This document shows, one piece after another, positions 1-12,133 of a stretch of DNA of 64,000 nucleotides. A program made the position numbers and the translations under genes. This stretch comes from Paramecium pentaurelia (taxonomy: Eukaryota; Ciliophora; Oligohymenophorea; Peniculida; Parameciidae), in NCBI GenBank assembly GCA_905183005.1, contig CAJJDO010000089.1, forward strand, positions 328,657 to 392,656. The letters are read 5' to 3'. The notes beneath the pieces were generated by a model. The model saw only the letters and a list, made by a program, of their open reading frames with translations. It did no database searches and had not been told where the DNA came from. How positions within the stretch are numbered: position 1 is the stretch's first letter; each line of letters opens with the position of its first letter.

Positions 1-1
1 T

Positions 2-1154
2 GAAAATAATACATACAGAATACCTGAGAAAAGTGTAGTTGAAGATTATATTAAATATGTTGAATCTTTACCTATGACTGATGATCCTGCAGTTTTTGGC
101 ATGCATGAAAATGCCAATATCACATTCTAATTAAGAGAAAGTGATTCAATTTTAGAAACTATCTTATCTATATAACCAAGAGAAGGTGGAGGATCTTCAG
201 AAAAAACACCTGATTAAATTGTATTAGAGCTTGTTAAAAGTATTTAAGATGATCTCCCTCCTCTTTTAAGTAAAGAAGAATCTAATAAAGAATTATGGTA
301 AATTAATCCAGAAAAAAATCTTATTCCATCTTTATCTACAGTTCTATTATAAGAATTAGAACGTTTTAATATTTTACTTTCAACTATGGCTAGAACATTG
401 TAAGGATTGGCTTAAGCTATTGAAGGTATAGTTGTAATGAGTTAAGAATTGGATAGTATGTATTATTCACTTATGAATAATGAAGTTCCAAAAGTTTGGA
501 ATAAAGTGGGATATTTATCATTAAAAGGTTTGGCATCTTGGATTAGAGACTTAAAAGAAAGAGTGAAATTTATGTCAGAATGGCTTATTACAGGTGGGCC
601 TAATAGTTTTTGGATATCAGGATTCTTTTATCCTTAAGGATTTTTAACTGGTGTTCTATAAACTCATGCTCGTAAGACAGCTATAGCTATTGATAATCTT
701 GTCTTTTCATTTAAGGTATAAGAATTTGAAAAAGAATAATGCTCAATAAAACCAGTGGATGGTGTTTTTATTTATGGGTTATTCTTGGAAGGAGCTCAAT
801 GGAAAAAGAAATGTCTAGCAGATCTTAATTTTGTAATATTTTATCATTAATATTTAGGGTCAAATGAATATGTTGATGCCAGTGATTCATTTCTTACCTT
901 TACAATAGGACAAATATTAATAGAGATCTGATAATTATAGGTATTATTTATGTTAAAATTATTAGTTGTCCTGTTTATAAAACATAAACAAGAGCTGGTG
1001 TATTATCCACTACAGGACAAAGTACAAATTATGTTTTGGCTGTGGTATTTATTTATATATATATAAATAATTTTAGGATTTACCCACTTTAGATTAACCT
1101 CCTGATTATTGGACATTAAGAGGAACAGCACTTATTTGTGCACTTAAAGAATGA
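2..1154 (+). CDS. Dynein heavy chain, C-terminal part (5' partial)
   Basis: The last 356 codons of a dynein heavy chain, the microtubule motor of cilia or of cytoplasmic transport. Reading with TAA/TAG as Gln gives the AAA6/C-terminal domain: VWNKVGYLSLKGLASW, SEWLITGGPNSFWISGFFYP, then CPVYKT, RAGVLSTTGQSTNYVLAV and a typical end DYWTLRGTALICAL. Three micro-introns at 833-857, 941-965 and 1045-1076 restore the conserved frame; without them the frame hits TGA. The motor ATPase part lies left of the window. An axonemal class is likely but the subtype cannot be told from this end. It is convergent with the MORN gene, 73 bp away. Confidence 0.93.
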
Positions 1155-1227
1155 TTTATAATTGAATAAGATAACTTTAGATTTATTATTATCAATAACT
1201 CGAAATAAGTAAAAAATTAAGATTTTT

Positions 1228-2595
1228 TCAAAGAGGCAAGATAGCCTTATTTTCCTACTTCTTTAAAGATTTTTCATTTGGCTTTTTGTCTTAAACTACA
1301 ACTCTTTTTCCTAGTTTCCATTGACCCTTCTCATGAGAATTATTTGGATATATTATTATTCCCTATCCATGCATCAATCCCTTTTTCCACATACCTTTAT
1401 AAATCTTTCCATCTGGATAATAGTATTCTCCATATCCATCTCTTACATTATTTACATAATTTCCTATGTATTTCTTTCCTCCTGGCCATATAAATATACC
1501 ATGACCATGCATCATACCATTACACCACTTCCCTTCAAACTTTCTACCATCCTACCAAATAACTTTTCCTTCTTCCATTGCCTTACCATTTATCCATTAT
1601 CCTTCAAATACAAATTATTCCTTATTATTGAATAACTTTCCTTATCCATTTCTTTAATTGTTCTAAAATTGACCGATAAAAACCGATCCATCAGGCATCT
1701 ATTCTTTTCCGATACCGTTTTTTTGTCCATTTTCCCATTCTCCTTCATATACTACTTATTCAGAATTTAAATAAAAACCATCACCACTAAATTATCCATT
1801 TTTGAACTCTCCAATATATATATTCCCATCATTACTAATCATCCTTCCATCACCATGATAAACATCATTCAGCCAATATCCTTCATAAATAAAGTCGTCA
1901 CAAATCAAAAATCCAAAGCCATTTCTTTTTTATTAAAACCATTCTCCATAATAAATCAAGTTATCTTCTAGTTCAAAAGGTTTGAAATGACAATTTGTCA
2001 CTTTATATGGTCCTAACCTATTCCACAATCCAGCAATAATTCGATTCTAAATCATAATTTAAGCACCAATATATGGCTTAGCTTAATTATTAAATGGATG
2101 ATGGCTAGATGTTTGAGATTCCAAATCATCCAAAACAGCTACAATTATTGGATCATGCTCTTAAATCCGTATAAATCTATCATTTCTTAATTTGTTTCTG
2201 CACCCATTCACATCCATCATGTGATCATCTTAAATATTTAGGTTAACATCTAAAGATGAACCTATCCCATGTTCTTTTACTTAGCTTTAAACATTATTAT
2301 TGAAAACTGTTGACTAATCTTATTGAGCAAATATTTAATTCTCAAAGTCTCCTTTATAGAATGTTATTTAAAGCTATTAAAGCTGCTCCTCTTTTAATTT
2401 AGATACTTCAATTTTTAATTATTCTTTATTCACTTATGATTTCATTTATACATTCTAACATTTTGAATTAGATTTCTCATTTGATTGAACTACTTCTTCT
2501 TTCTTATCTTTTTTTAAATTTATTTATGGCACTTCATTTGAATCCTTAGTTATCTTCTAAGCATTACCTTTTTCTTTTGAATTATTAGATCCCAT
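1228..2595 (-). CDS. MORN-repeat protein, possibly N-myristoylated
   Basis: An intron-free reading of 455 aa. The C-terminal half carries about eight MORN repeats (YYGEWFQQKRNGFGFLI, YEGEWENGQKNGIGKE, FEGKWCNGMMHGHGIF and similar), a module that binds membranes or scaffolds and is common in ciliary and cortical proteins. The N-terminal half is polar, Lys/Gln-rich and probably disordered or coiled. The start ATG gives MGSNNS, with Gly2 and Ser6 as in N-myristoylation signals, so membrane attachment is plausible (inference). The last residues are basic (KRVVVQDKKPNEKSLKK). It resembles the many ciliate MORN proteins of unknown specific role; no catalytic domain such as PIPK or SET is attached. 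Confidence 0.88.
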
Positions 2596-3008
2596 TTTTG
2601 TAGTAGTAAAATTAATATAAAAATATTTCTAATATATACGACTTAATTATTATTGTAATTATATTCAGTTTTTTTATTTTCATATTATCCTACTATTATT
2701 TTAAGGAAATACATAAATTATAAATAATTTTATATAAATATTTGCTAACAATTACAGAATCAGCAATAAATTTAAACAAATTTTGCTTAAAAATAAATCA
2801 GCTAAAGGAAATAATTGATGAGATATATAACTGGAATTAACCAAAAACAGTAGTTAGGGTTCAAAACTTTTGGTTGCCGGTTAGCTAAAAAATAATTATC
2901 AATTATTGTGAATTTAATTAATCTCACTGAAGATATTATGATTTAGTCATTTTTATTTTAGTTAATATCACACTATTATAATTTCGATAAAATACATCAA
3001 TCGCCAAT

Positions 3009-3284
3009 ATGGGATCATTAGATAAAAGGCAACTCTACATCACTTAAGCTGATTAATCAACTTCTTCAAAGTTTGATGAATGGGAATTAATCGATACAGA
3101 CTTGAATGATTAGACAACGTTAGAAGACGAGGATAATTTTTTATCAGTCACACGATAATACAAATTCGTCATAGGCATCTCCAAACCATAGGAAGTTAGA
3201 ATTGGTTTAAACTCAATATCAAAAAGTAAAATTACAATCAAAGGTCGGTTGGGAATTTAAACTAAGTTCCCTATATCTCAATGA
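3009..3284 (+). CDS. Hypothetical small protein, MGS start
   Basis: An open frame of 91 codons from ATG to TGA with a balanced composition (acidic N-terminal half, then VIGISKPQEVRIGLN). It is better than the surrounding AT-rich sequence but has no recognised family. MGSLDK at the start is a weak myristoylation candidate. A second TGA-free frame begins at 3317; joining the two would need an atypical GTC...AAG intron (3244-3266), so I leave them separate. It could be a short real gene, the first exon of a longer one, or chance. Confidence 0.35.
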
Positions 3285-3827
3285 TTATAAATGTTTATAT
3301 ATCTTTTAATAAAGACATGTATTGTCAAATATTTGTATTTACTTCTAAGTCATTTTTTCAAAACAAAATAAGTAATTATTAGCTTGAGGATTATGATATT
3401 TTGAAAAAAGGGTCCAATTATTATTATAATGAATTGATCCAAGAAGAAAGAGATATAAGAAAATACATTAAGGTTTGTGTTGGTAAGATTTTGAAAAATG
3501 TTTTATTTTTCATCACAAAATAAGAATTGTATAGAAAAATTTATTTAAGCTTAAACATCTTGCAATTCAATATTTTTTTTTATTAGATTCATAAAATAGT
3601 TAAGAGGTCCTCTTGTCTAAGTTTAAGTTATGAAAAAAAAATTTTAATTGGCAAAAATGTATTTTTTTGTTAAATAATAAAATTGTTTTTAAATATATTA
3701 TACTTGAGAAAAATGGCAGAGGTGCATCATTTTAATCATTCAATAAATTTAAGATATAATTATAATATTGGAATATATCACTAAAATAAAATAAAATTTC
3801 AAAGTTTTGGTTGAAATTAAAAATTCT
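3285..3827. other. AT-rich stretch with one TGA-free frame
   Basis: On the plus strand a frame without TGA runs from ATG 3317 to TGA 3812-3814 (166 codons), including a hydrophilic patch that looks coding (NELIQEERDIRKYIK). In sequence this AT-rich, with one stop codon only, such a frame can arise by chance, and most of it is Ile/Phe/Lys/Asn-rich. No RNA gene or repeat was seen. Confidence 0.25.
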
Positions 3828-5473
3828 TCAATTTTCCATCATTTCAAGTTTAATTATATTTTCTTTCATTAAAATAGATTGTTAATTACCATAAATTTTA
3901 TCTTCTAATTTTTATTTGATTTTAGTTATTTTTTACAATTTTATAGAATGATCTTAATAATAATATACACAAAAAATGTGTTGGTTTTTAAATAATTATT
4001 TAATAAATAATTTATGAATAAATTGTATTTCAAAATATTATAATTGATATTTCAAGGTTTGAGCATATTTTTCTTCCATCCACTAAGAAGAATATACAGC
4101 AAATTCAACATTATAATACCTAAGCATCCTAAACCCACCAAATACATATGAAATAGTATTTAACTTGTTATGATAATATCCCATCCACCAAAAAGCCAAA
4201 AGATAAATGCAAGAGACATAATTTAACATAAATTAAATGCCTTCTAAATATAAGAGTAACTTAATAATAAATAAATTATACGTTGATTTCTAAACTACAA
4301 CATTCAATATTCCAGGCTATGCATCACAATCTAAATCTGACATACCAAAGCTTTCTTCCTTAAATATTATAACAAAGAATGTTTTCAATTAGAAATAGAT
4401 TATTGATAATATCTATCCTGTAAAATCTTATTCATCAGAGAATAAATAAAATTAAATAAGGCCACATAGGCAAAATAACCCAAAATATTCATATTCAATA
4501 TTAAATTCCTATAATTTTATATATACTGAAACAACTAAGAGAAGTTTGACATATAATTCACAAATAAATTAAATACTCCATCTAATACTTAGAAATGAAC
4601 TTCCAGCAAAAAAATTTAAGTGCATAAATCCATTCACTATAGAGAGTAAATTAAGACCTGCAATAACTAAATAGGGTATTTAAATATTTTCTAAGTCTTA
4701 CATTTAAAGATAGAAAAACACTATCATTAAAGGGAAGTTGAATAATAATGCATCAAGCATTCTACATAATGTCATCATATGTTCAATTGTACTATCTTTT
4801 TTATTTTATACATATATATAATAGATCCAATAGCAAATATCTAAATTAGTGATTATAAAGAATGTTATCTTAAACAATCTCCATCCATTTTCAAAGGAAC
4901 TATCTAAATATGGTAGTTCATCAAGCCATTCATCATTCAAAAAATATATTAATAAACCTTTCAAAAGTTGAACAAATACAAATAAACCCTAATTATATTT
5001 AAAATAATACTCCTAAAATTTCAGCATGATACAAATCTTAATCCTATATTATCAATTTAAGTGAAAAAAGTAAGGCTGTAGAAAAGACAGAATAATAAAC
5101 TAGAAGTAAATATGTAGGAGTAAAGTATTTCTATATAAATCTATCTAACTTTGCTATACATCCTTCATTATTTTCATCTGTTTTTTCATCTGTCTGTCTT
5201 CTACAAGAGCATCCTTTAATTCGATTTAAAAAGCCTTCTTCAGCTTCAGGAACTACTTAGATAGGTTATTTTTCAGATTCTAATGGTTTAAGATCATTAG
5301 AATCTGGTTCTTGTCCTTGATTATAGTTTTAATCATAATTATTAAGTTATTCATTATTTTATTCCCTTCCAGATTTTTGTTAAAGATTATCCTACTTAAA
5401 TTATTTGCTTGGTTACTTCTTATTCTTAGTCATCTTCCTCAAATTGAATTACTTGATTATCATTGTCTGTCAT
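3828..5473 (-). CDS. Polytopic membrane protein of unknown function
   Basis: Start MTDNDNQVIQFEEDDQEQE at 5473, then a cytosolic Gln/Asn-rich acidic region with a short Cys cluster (GCSCRRQ), then roughly seven to nine hydrophobic segments (for example TYLLLVYYSVFSTALLF, GLFVFVQLLKGLLIYFL, YVKLLLVVSVYIKL, YVSCIYLLAFWWMGYY). Two micro-introns at 5392-5416 and 4989-5010 keep the frame. The last confident residues are near 4045 (WMEEKYAQ). Beyond that the frame stays open to TGA at 3828 but becomes AT-rich and may be untranslated, so the 3' end is uncertain; maximum length is 532 aa. The arrangement faintly recalls XK-related proteins, but I see no diagnostic motif. Confidence 0.7.
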
Positions 5474-5561
5474 TGTTAACTGATTAAATATTTAATAATA
5501 TAACTGTATATACAATAGAAGATATAAAATATAAATTTATTTGATTAAATCCTTTTTCAAA

Positions 5562-6950
5562 ATGTCGATCTTGTCATATGAAATCCTCTTAACTTTGATT
5601 GTCTTTGCCCTTTATTACCTATATTATAGGAAGTTTAAATTCTTTACAATCGTGGAAAAATTAGAACAACATAATATAAGAAACAAATTACCTAGAGGAA
5701 AATGTCCACCCTCCTATCCAAATGGTTGGTATCGTCTATGTAGATCTGGAGAGTTGAAATCAGGGTATTTTATTAATTAATTGATAGAGAAGTGAAAGAA
5801 ATCAAATTATGTGGAAGACACATTGCATACTATAGAGGAACAGATAAAAATGTTTATGCAGTAGCTGCTTATTGTCCACACATGGGTGCTAATTTAGGAA
5901 TTGGAGGTTAAGTAAAATTCAGATCCTGTATTGAGTAATTATTTTAGATCATAATTAGATGTCCATTTCATGGATGGGCTTTTGATGGTAAAAGTGGATT
6001 GTGTGTCAACTCTGATAAATTAGATCCTAAAATAGTTTCAACATATTGTTATCCTGATATTGAAAGAGTGACCAAAAATTAGAAAGGAGAGTATTTATAG
6101 AAAATATCTGATGGAGAAGTTAAAATTAAAACTTATCTTGTTAAAGAACTTAAAGGAATTGTATATATTTGGCTACATTCCAAAGAATCAAAACCGTATA
6201 TATTTATTATTAATATATAGATGGTACGATCTAGTGAGTGAATAAAGTGAACATCTTACATTGAGAGCTGAAAGTGTAAATTATGTAAATTGTCACGTTT
6301 AAGAAATTCCAGAAAATGGTGCTGATATGAAACATTTTGATTATATACATTATTCAGCTATGGATATCATTCCATCATGGTTAGTATAATTAAGATGGGA
6401 AATGAGAACTAAAAATGCCAAAGATCCAGATTTTTTAGAAAAAATGACTCATCCAGTAGAAAAATGTAGAACTTATTAAAAAACATTATTTGATCAATAT
6501 CTTGTTAATAAAGAACTTATTCCATATTTGAATGTTCTTTTATTAGATGGATATGTAATATTGTTTAATAAGTATAAATTTCATGCAGTTTGGGCAACTG
6601 GATTTTAAATGGGTCCAGCAACAGTTGCTTTATATGTAAAGAGTGCCATCTTTGAGGTATTATTTAAGTAGGCAATCTAACCTGTTGAAAAATTTACATA
6701 AAAAGTCTATCATACTGTATTTACTAATGGTTACTTACCTTATTGGTTATCAGCTTATCTTCTTCATGCTGAATTGAGACAAGTGATCTTTGATGTTAAA
6801 TTATGGAATGCAAAGATATTTTCAGAAACATTAAGATATAATATGAAAACATATGCTGATCAAGCATTATTAAATTGGAGATAATGGTATTCCCAATTTT
6901 ATGAAGGTTCTGCTGAATTTGAAAAGAGTTTAGATTAATTGGAATGGTGA
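5562..6950 (+). CDS. Rieske-type sterol oxygenase (DAF-36/Neverland cholesterol 7-desaturase family)
   Basis: 438 aa after removal of introns 5765-5787, 5935-5958 and 6196-6220. An N-terminal membrane anchor (residues 5-22) is followed by GWYRLCRSGELKSGEV and a complete Rieske [2Fe-2S] site: CPHMGA (C97, H99) and CPFHGW (C118, H121). Downstream, residues NYVNCHVQEIPENGADMKHF match the region that binds the mononuclear iron in this family, and the C-terminus has WRQWYSQFYEGSAEF as in DAF-36. The family introduces the 7,8 double bond in sterols, with electrons from a separate reductase; ciliates are known to modify dietary sterols. The start chosen is the ATG just before the anchor; a TTG-initiated extension is not needed. 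Confidence 0.9.
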
Positions 6951-7324
6951 TTTGTATAAATATAATAATATTATAAATATGTTATTTTAAATATTCAAAT
7001 AAAACTAATAATACTAATGCTATTTAAAATTATTAAATATTATTATACAAACTTAACTAATATTGATTAATATATTATAAACTAATACTAAAATATAAAG
7101 ATAATTTTATATTAATTAACTTATGATTATAGTGATATGATCTGATTCATTCACGTTAAAAAAAGTTAAATAAAGAAGAAAGACAACTAAATTTAATGAT
7201 TTTTAATTAATAAATTTAATTATTAACTTTAATGTATAGAAATTAATAATAAAATTATTATAAGAATTTCGGAATTTCATTAGAATATTTTAAATAATTT
7301 TCAATTGTAATTTTCATATATTTT
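6951..7324. other. Intergenic, AT-rich
   Basis: Separates two co-directional genes. Very AT-rich, with many TAA/ATT runs; I see no gene, RNA or clear repeat. It should hold the 3' end of the Rieske gene and the promoter of the PAP2 gene. Confidence 0.5.
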
Positions 7325-8693
7325 ATGTACAAATTAATACTAGCAACTGTGATATTGTTATTCTTCTTAATCTTAGACAATCTTTTTGGAAGCTTAACAT
7401 ACAATATAAGTAATGAAATTACTAAGTTTCTTCAAATTTAATTTGAATATGGAAAAGAAACTGGATTTTTCGGTATAAATCTTAACTATATTTTAGAATA
7501 CATACTCCTAATATTTTCAACTGCAGGAGATGCAGAATGTACTAATATTTTAACTCTTTTGATATGGATCAAAGCTTAAAACAAAATTTAGATATTCAAG
7601 CTTATAACCATGAATGCAATTGCTGCTGCATTTGGGAACTTTATCAAGATGGTTATGACTTAACCAAGACCATTTTACTTGGATCCATAGATCAAACTGG
7701 ATTTCTGCTATACTGGATTTGGAGATCCTAGTGGACATTCTCTAAGATCATTTGTATTCTATACAATACTGATTGAAACAATTATATTATAAAAATACAA
7801 CATTTAAGAGAACAGCACAATTATGGAATCAGACAAACAAGTTTATAGTTTTAAAGAAATCTCAAAGTATTTATTTTCTGTTATTAATTTTTAGTTCTGA
7901 ATTATATAAATAGATTTATTCAAATCAATATGTATCCTACTCTAAATACAAGTTTTTTATTGCAATTTTTGCATTCTTAATTGGAATTGGAAGGTTATAT
8001 TTTGGAGTTCATTTTTTGAATCAAATCATAATAGGTTGGGTAATAGGAGGATACATAATTTATGTATATTATTATTGTGGTTTGGAAAAAATGATAGAAA
8101 TAGCTTTCAGAAACTCTTTATTGTTGAACTCATATAGATACCTACAAATGTTATTGGCTTCATTTTTGATATTTACTTTTGCATATATCTTATATTTTGA
8201 AAGACATTATGAACAATCTTTAATAGATTTAAAATAATAATGGAAATAAAATATATTAAAATAACCACATTGTACAACAGGAGGAGGGTACAATCCTAAA
8301 AATAAATTTGAAACTCATGATATCTCTGGAATCTCAATATTATTTTTGCCTTGTTATTTATTAGCCTTCTATTCAAAATAATAAATATTATTAAAAATTG
8401 AATCAGATTAAATATTAAATCAAGTTGGTTAAAATATTTAGTATCTTATTACATATATTGTTGTATATTGGATTTAACTTTTAGAAGAATAAACATCAAA
8501 TAAAATTGCTGGAATTTCTGAAACTAAGAAATTATTATGCAAAATATTTTTTACTCAATTTCATTATATAGAAATATCTATCTTATTTGTAATGATAATT
8601 CCTTTGAGTTTAAGATTAGTAACATCATTCTTGAAAAGATAATAATTTAGTAGAATTAGTTAAATTGATTAATCAGAAATGGAAATGGTATGA
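7325..8693 (+). CDS. PAP2/glucose-6-phosphatase-like membrane phosphatase
   Basis: 446 aa, one intron at 7867-7894. The three signature motifs of the PAP2 (type 2 phosphatidic acid phosphatase) superfamily are visible: KMVMTQPRP (K108 to P116), PSGHS (around 135-139, the catalytic His) and, after the intron, GRLYFGVHFLNQI, whose His is the nucleophile. Multiple hydrophobic segments surround them, as in ER-type sphingosine-phosphate and glucose-6-phosphatases. The last 170 residues form an extra membrane region. The protein should hydrolyse a phospholipid or sugar phosphate in an internal membrane; the substrate cannot be predicted. It ends 137 bp from the convergent VPS35L gene. Confidence 0.87.
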
Positions 8694-8829
8694 ATTTTTT
8701 CTATATATTTAATAATAATCTTAATTTCTAATTAAAAGTTAAATATATTTTATAATTTAACATCTAAATGAAATCATAACTCAATTTTTTGCTGCTTCTA
8801 AAATATTAATCATTTAATTCTTTTTCTCA

Positions 8830-11800
8830 TCAAAATTAAACTAAATTATTAATAAATATAATTACTGTTGTAGACTTCTCAATGTTATTAAAAGTTTACA
8901 AGAAATATGCTTTTAATAGTGTCAATTGTACTTTTCCAGTTCTATCCCTATTCAATTCGTTTATCTTTTTATAAATTAAATCAACAAAAATGGAAAATGT
9001 TGTTTCTGCTTCCTTATTAAATTTCAATAATAATAACAATCTATTCAAACAACTTAACATTTATTTAACAATCAAACCATTTTCCTTTTTAAATATAAAA
9101 ATATATTATTACAATTGAATCTGTAATATTCAGTTTTATAATTGCTGCTGCTTATTCTCCTAATTTAGTATATATTTGTTATACTAATTCTAATATAGTT
9201 AAACTAAATTAAGAATCCTTATTAAATAATGCATCATTTGATTTCACATTTTCAAAATGATAAGGCAATCTTTCTTGAACTTATGCACATAAGTATTGTA
9301 TACAATTAACATATATTACAATTGAATAAATCCCTCCATTTTTTGGATTCCATTTCAATTATTCAAATGCCTTCAATAAACCTTAAAAAATATTTAAGTA
9401 ACCTGCAGAAGGGTCATCAGGAACTATAATAATAAAAGATATCAAATCCAATATATATGGAGTAATAACTTCATCTATTGGACGACCATTATGAGTTTCA
9501 GGTAATTCAAGTAATGTTTCAATTGTTGTTTTAACTACTGCTTCACTTTGAGATAATAAATTTAATGATAATCCTACTTAAGCCACTTAAATGTATTTTC
9601 TTAATTTTGATATTGGATTATCTATTGTTGGAATAGTTATAAAACTATAAGCAATACAAGCTTAATAAAATGAAATTATTTTTTTTTGATTTTTTCCTTT
9701 AGATAATCTTTTACCTTTAAAAATTAAATCTAAAGCTCTATCTATTAAAATTTCAGATAGACCACTTATATTTCCAAATTAACCTCTCATTTCAGCATAC
9801 AAATTCAATGTTTATTCTAAATCTTTACCAAAATCAATCTTTTATAATAATAAATTAATAATTTTTGCCAAACTTTTTTATTCATCCTTAGTAATAGATT
9901 TCTTATTATTTAAATTAGCTGTCAATTTAACAATTGAATGCACAGCCATAGGATCAGATATTTTTTCCTTCTAATCCCTATTAATAATCATTGAAAGCAA
10001 ATCATTACAAACTAACTTTTTCATATCTTCTGGGAAAAATTAAATACAAGTAATAAATGTATCAATTTAAAGTATTTCTGATATATCTTAAGAGTCTTAA
10101 AATATTTTAATAATAAATTAATGTAATTTAATAAATGTCTCTTTACTTTAATTTGTATTTACTTAATCTTTTTCAACCATACTAAATAAATCATTAAATC
10201 TTTATAAAATCAAGAAAAAAAATTAATTTTTCTAATATCCCTAAAAAGATCTAAAAATCAATTCAATTAATGATGCCAATATCTCTAAAAATAATGGAAA
10301 TGACTTTATTTATAAAATGTCCTATAAAACATATTCACATATCTCAGAACCAGCAGCTACATTAGTTAATCCCTTAGCTATTTTAGGTAAAAAACAAGCA
10401 TATAATTAATATTTATTATCTACTGGATATGCTTGCATTATTGAAAATAACTCTAATGCTAATGTACTAATATGAACAGCTTAAAATTATTCAATCATCT
10501 TTTTCAAAACAAAATGATTTTATGTACTCTATCTAAAATGTTCAAATATATCTTTAAATTCTCTCTATAATTATATTTAATTAAATATGATACTTCTGTA
10601 CAATTTTATGAATATTATCTAAATGTTTATATTAAATATGGTTCAAACAATCTTAAATATTAATCTCCCTATATATCTAATTTTCCAAATTTATTTTTTT
10701 AATTCATATATATAAAGAAATCTTTTAATGTTGATATAAGATAATCTTTCTCTCCTGAAAATAATTCTGCTCCTATTCTAAATAAATAAAGTGCAAAGTA
10801 CAAAGCCTAATATTAATAAAATATATTTATACATTAATATAATCACCAATTGCTCTAACTTATTTAATAAGTCTATTGAATATTGGTTTTATTTAACTTT
10901 AATCAATAAAATAATAAACTTTCAATAGAGTAGCTTCTATATATAATCTAGGTAACAATTCTCTTATAGATCCTATCTTATTTATCCAATTTCTTCCTAT
11001 TTCTGATGCTGTTTCAGAGATATTTGATCCTACTACACTTTATAAACTAATTTCAGCTATTTTTTGATCTGTATATTGTGGATAACTTAATTTTAGTAAT
11101 CTCTCAATTACATACTTACCAAATGTTTCCAAAATATCAATAATATAAACATACTTTACAGGAGCAAAGAGCGGCTTATCATTATCAATTAATAATTTGC
11201 ATGATTATATTGCTAATTATAATGAGGCTACTTTATCTCCATTAATCCATTATCTCTTTAAATCTCTTCTAATATCTAAGACTTTTTGAATATATGTTTT
11301 TTATAAAATCATTTTAGATGTCCCTTACTTTGGAGCCTGTGTCTAATATTCAATTTTACTATCTCCACTATATGCTGTTTTAGCTTATCCATCAAATTAA
11401 TTCATAGATTGAACATTGGATCCAAAAGGCTAGGATATAATTTTTTCATACATTTGGTACAGGTTGATCTAAATCATATGTTTTAATTTGAAATATGTTT
11501 TAAAAGTCTTCCCTTATTTCTTACCAATAGATTGAAAATTCTCCTGTTGCTTTTAATTATTTCTCTTCTGCATCAATTTCAAGTTTTCCTTCTTATTATT
11601 ATTATTATTATTGTTATGGCTTATTTGGTTCAACACTTTTAGCCTAGGCCTAAGTTTATGACTATTCTATTTTTTAAATTGGTTAAGCAGAAGGTCTAGC
11701 TAATGGATCTACAGTTTGTGGTCTGCTTAATGGATTTGTTTAGGTTTTTTAATTAGTTGCTCTAGATAAAGGATCAACAAAATTTCCTTTTGTTCTTATT

Positions 11801-11972
11801 TACACATTTGCTTTTCTTCCTCTTTGTATTGTGACTTTTGGTCTATCTAATCTCAATGGATTGTCTGTAGTTTATTATAATTAAATAGCTCTAGTTTTAT
11901 AAATAAATTCGTAATCCTTCTCTTTAAACACTCTAATAGAGATCAAATAAATAAATACATTTGAGATGCCAT
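8830..11972 (-). CDS. VPS35L: VPS35L-like (C16orf62) retriever subunit
   Basis: A large HEAT-like alpha-solenoid protein of about 1000 aa. The N-terminal 150 residues are Gln-rich linker, with a poly-Q run and repeats of the type NPLSRP/DPLARP. The conserved core follows: LDIRRDLKRQWINGDKVASL, LAIQSCKLLIDNDKPLFAP, ILETFGKYVIERL and the signature NWINKIGSIRELLPRLYIEA, which matches VPS35L. That protein forms retriever with VPS26C and VPS29 and recycles endosomal cargo with the Commander complex. At least three micro-introns (the first six codons after the ATG, one before PFGSNVQ, one before LYFALYLF) are needed. I did not resolve every exon in the C-terminal half; the end KSTTVIIFINNLVQF followed by TGA is the best reading. 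Confidence 0.82.
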
Positions 11973-12133
11973 TCTTAAAGAATTAATATTGAATAATATA
12001 TAATAATAAATATATCACAATTATTGATAACTCTCAATTTAATATGTTAAATCCTATATAGAATTAGGAGCCATTCTTAATAGCTTTAAATATTTCTCTG
12101 AGTAATTTTTGATTATATTATTCTAATTAAAAA

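Noticed and set aside
1278..1635. Plus-strand hydrophobic ORFs over the MORN gene
   Set aside because: Shadows of the MORN repeats on the minus strand.
5912..5947. Alternative 36-nt intron in the Rieske gene
   Set aside because: It would delete the strand before CPFHGW; the 24-nt intron at 5935-5958 gives the expected SCIECPFHGW.
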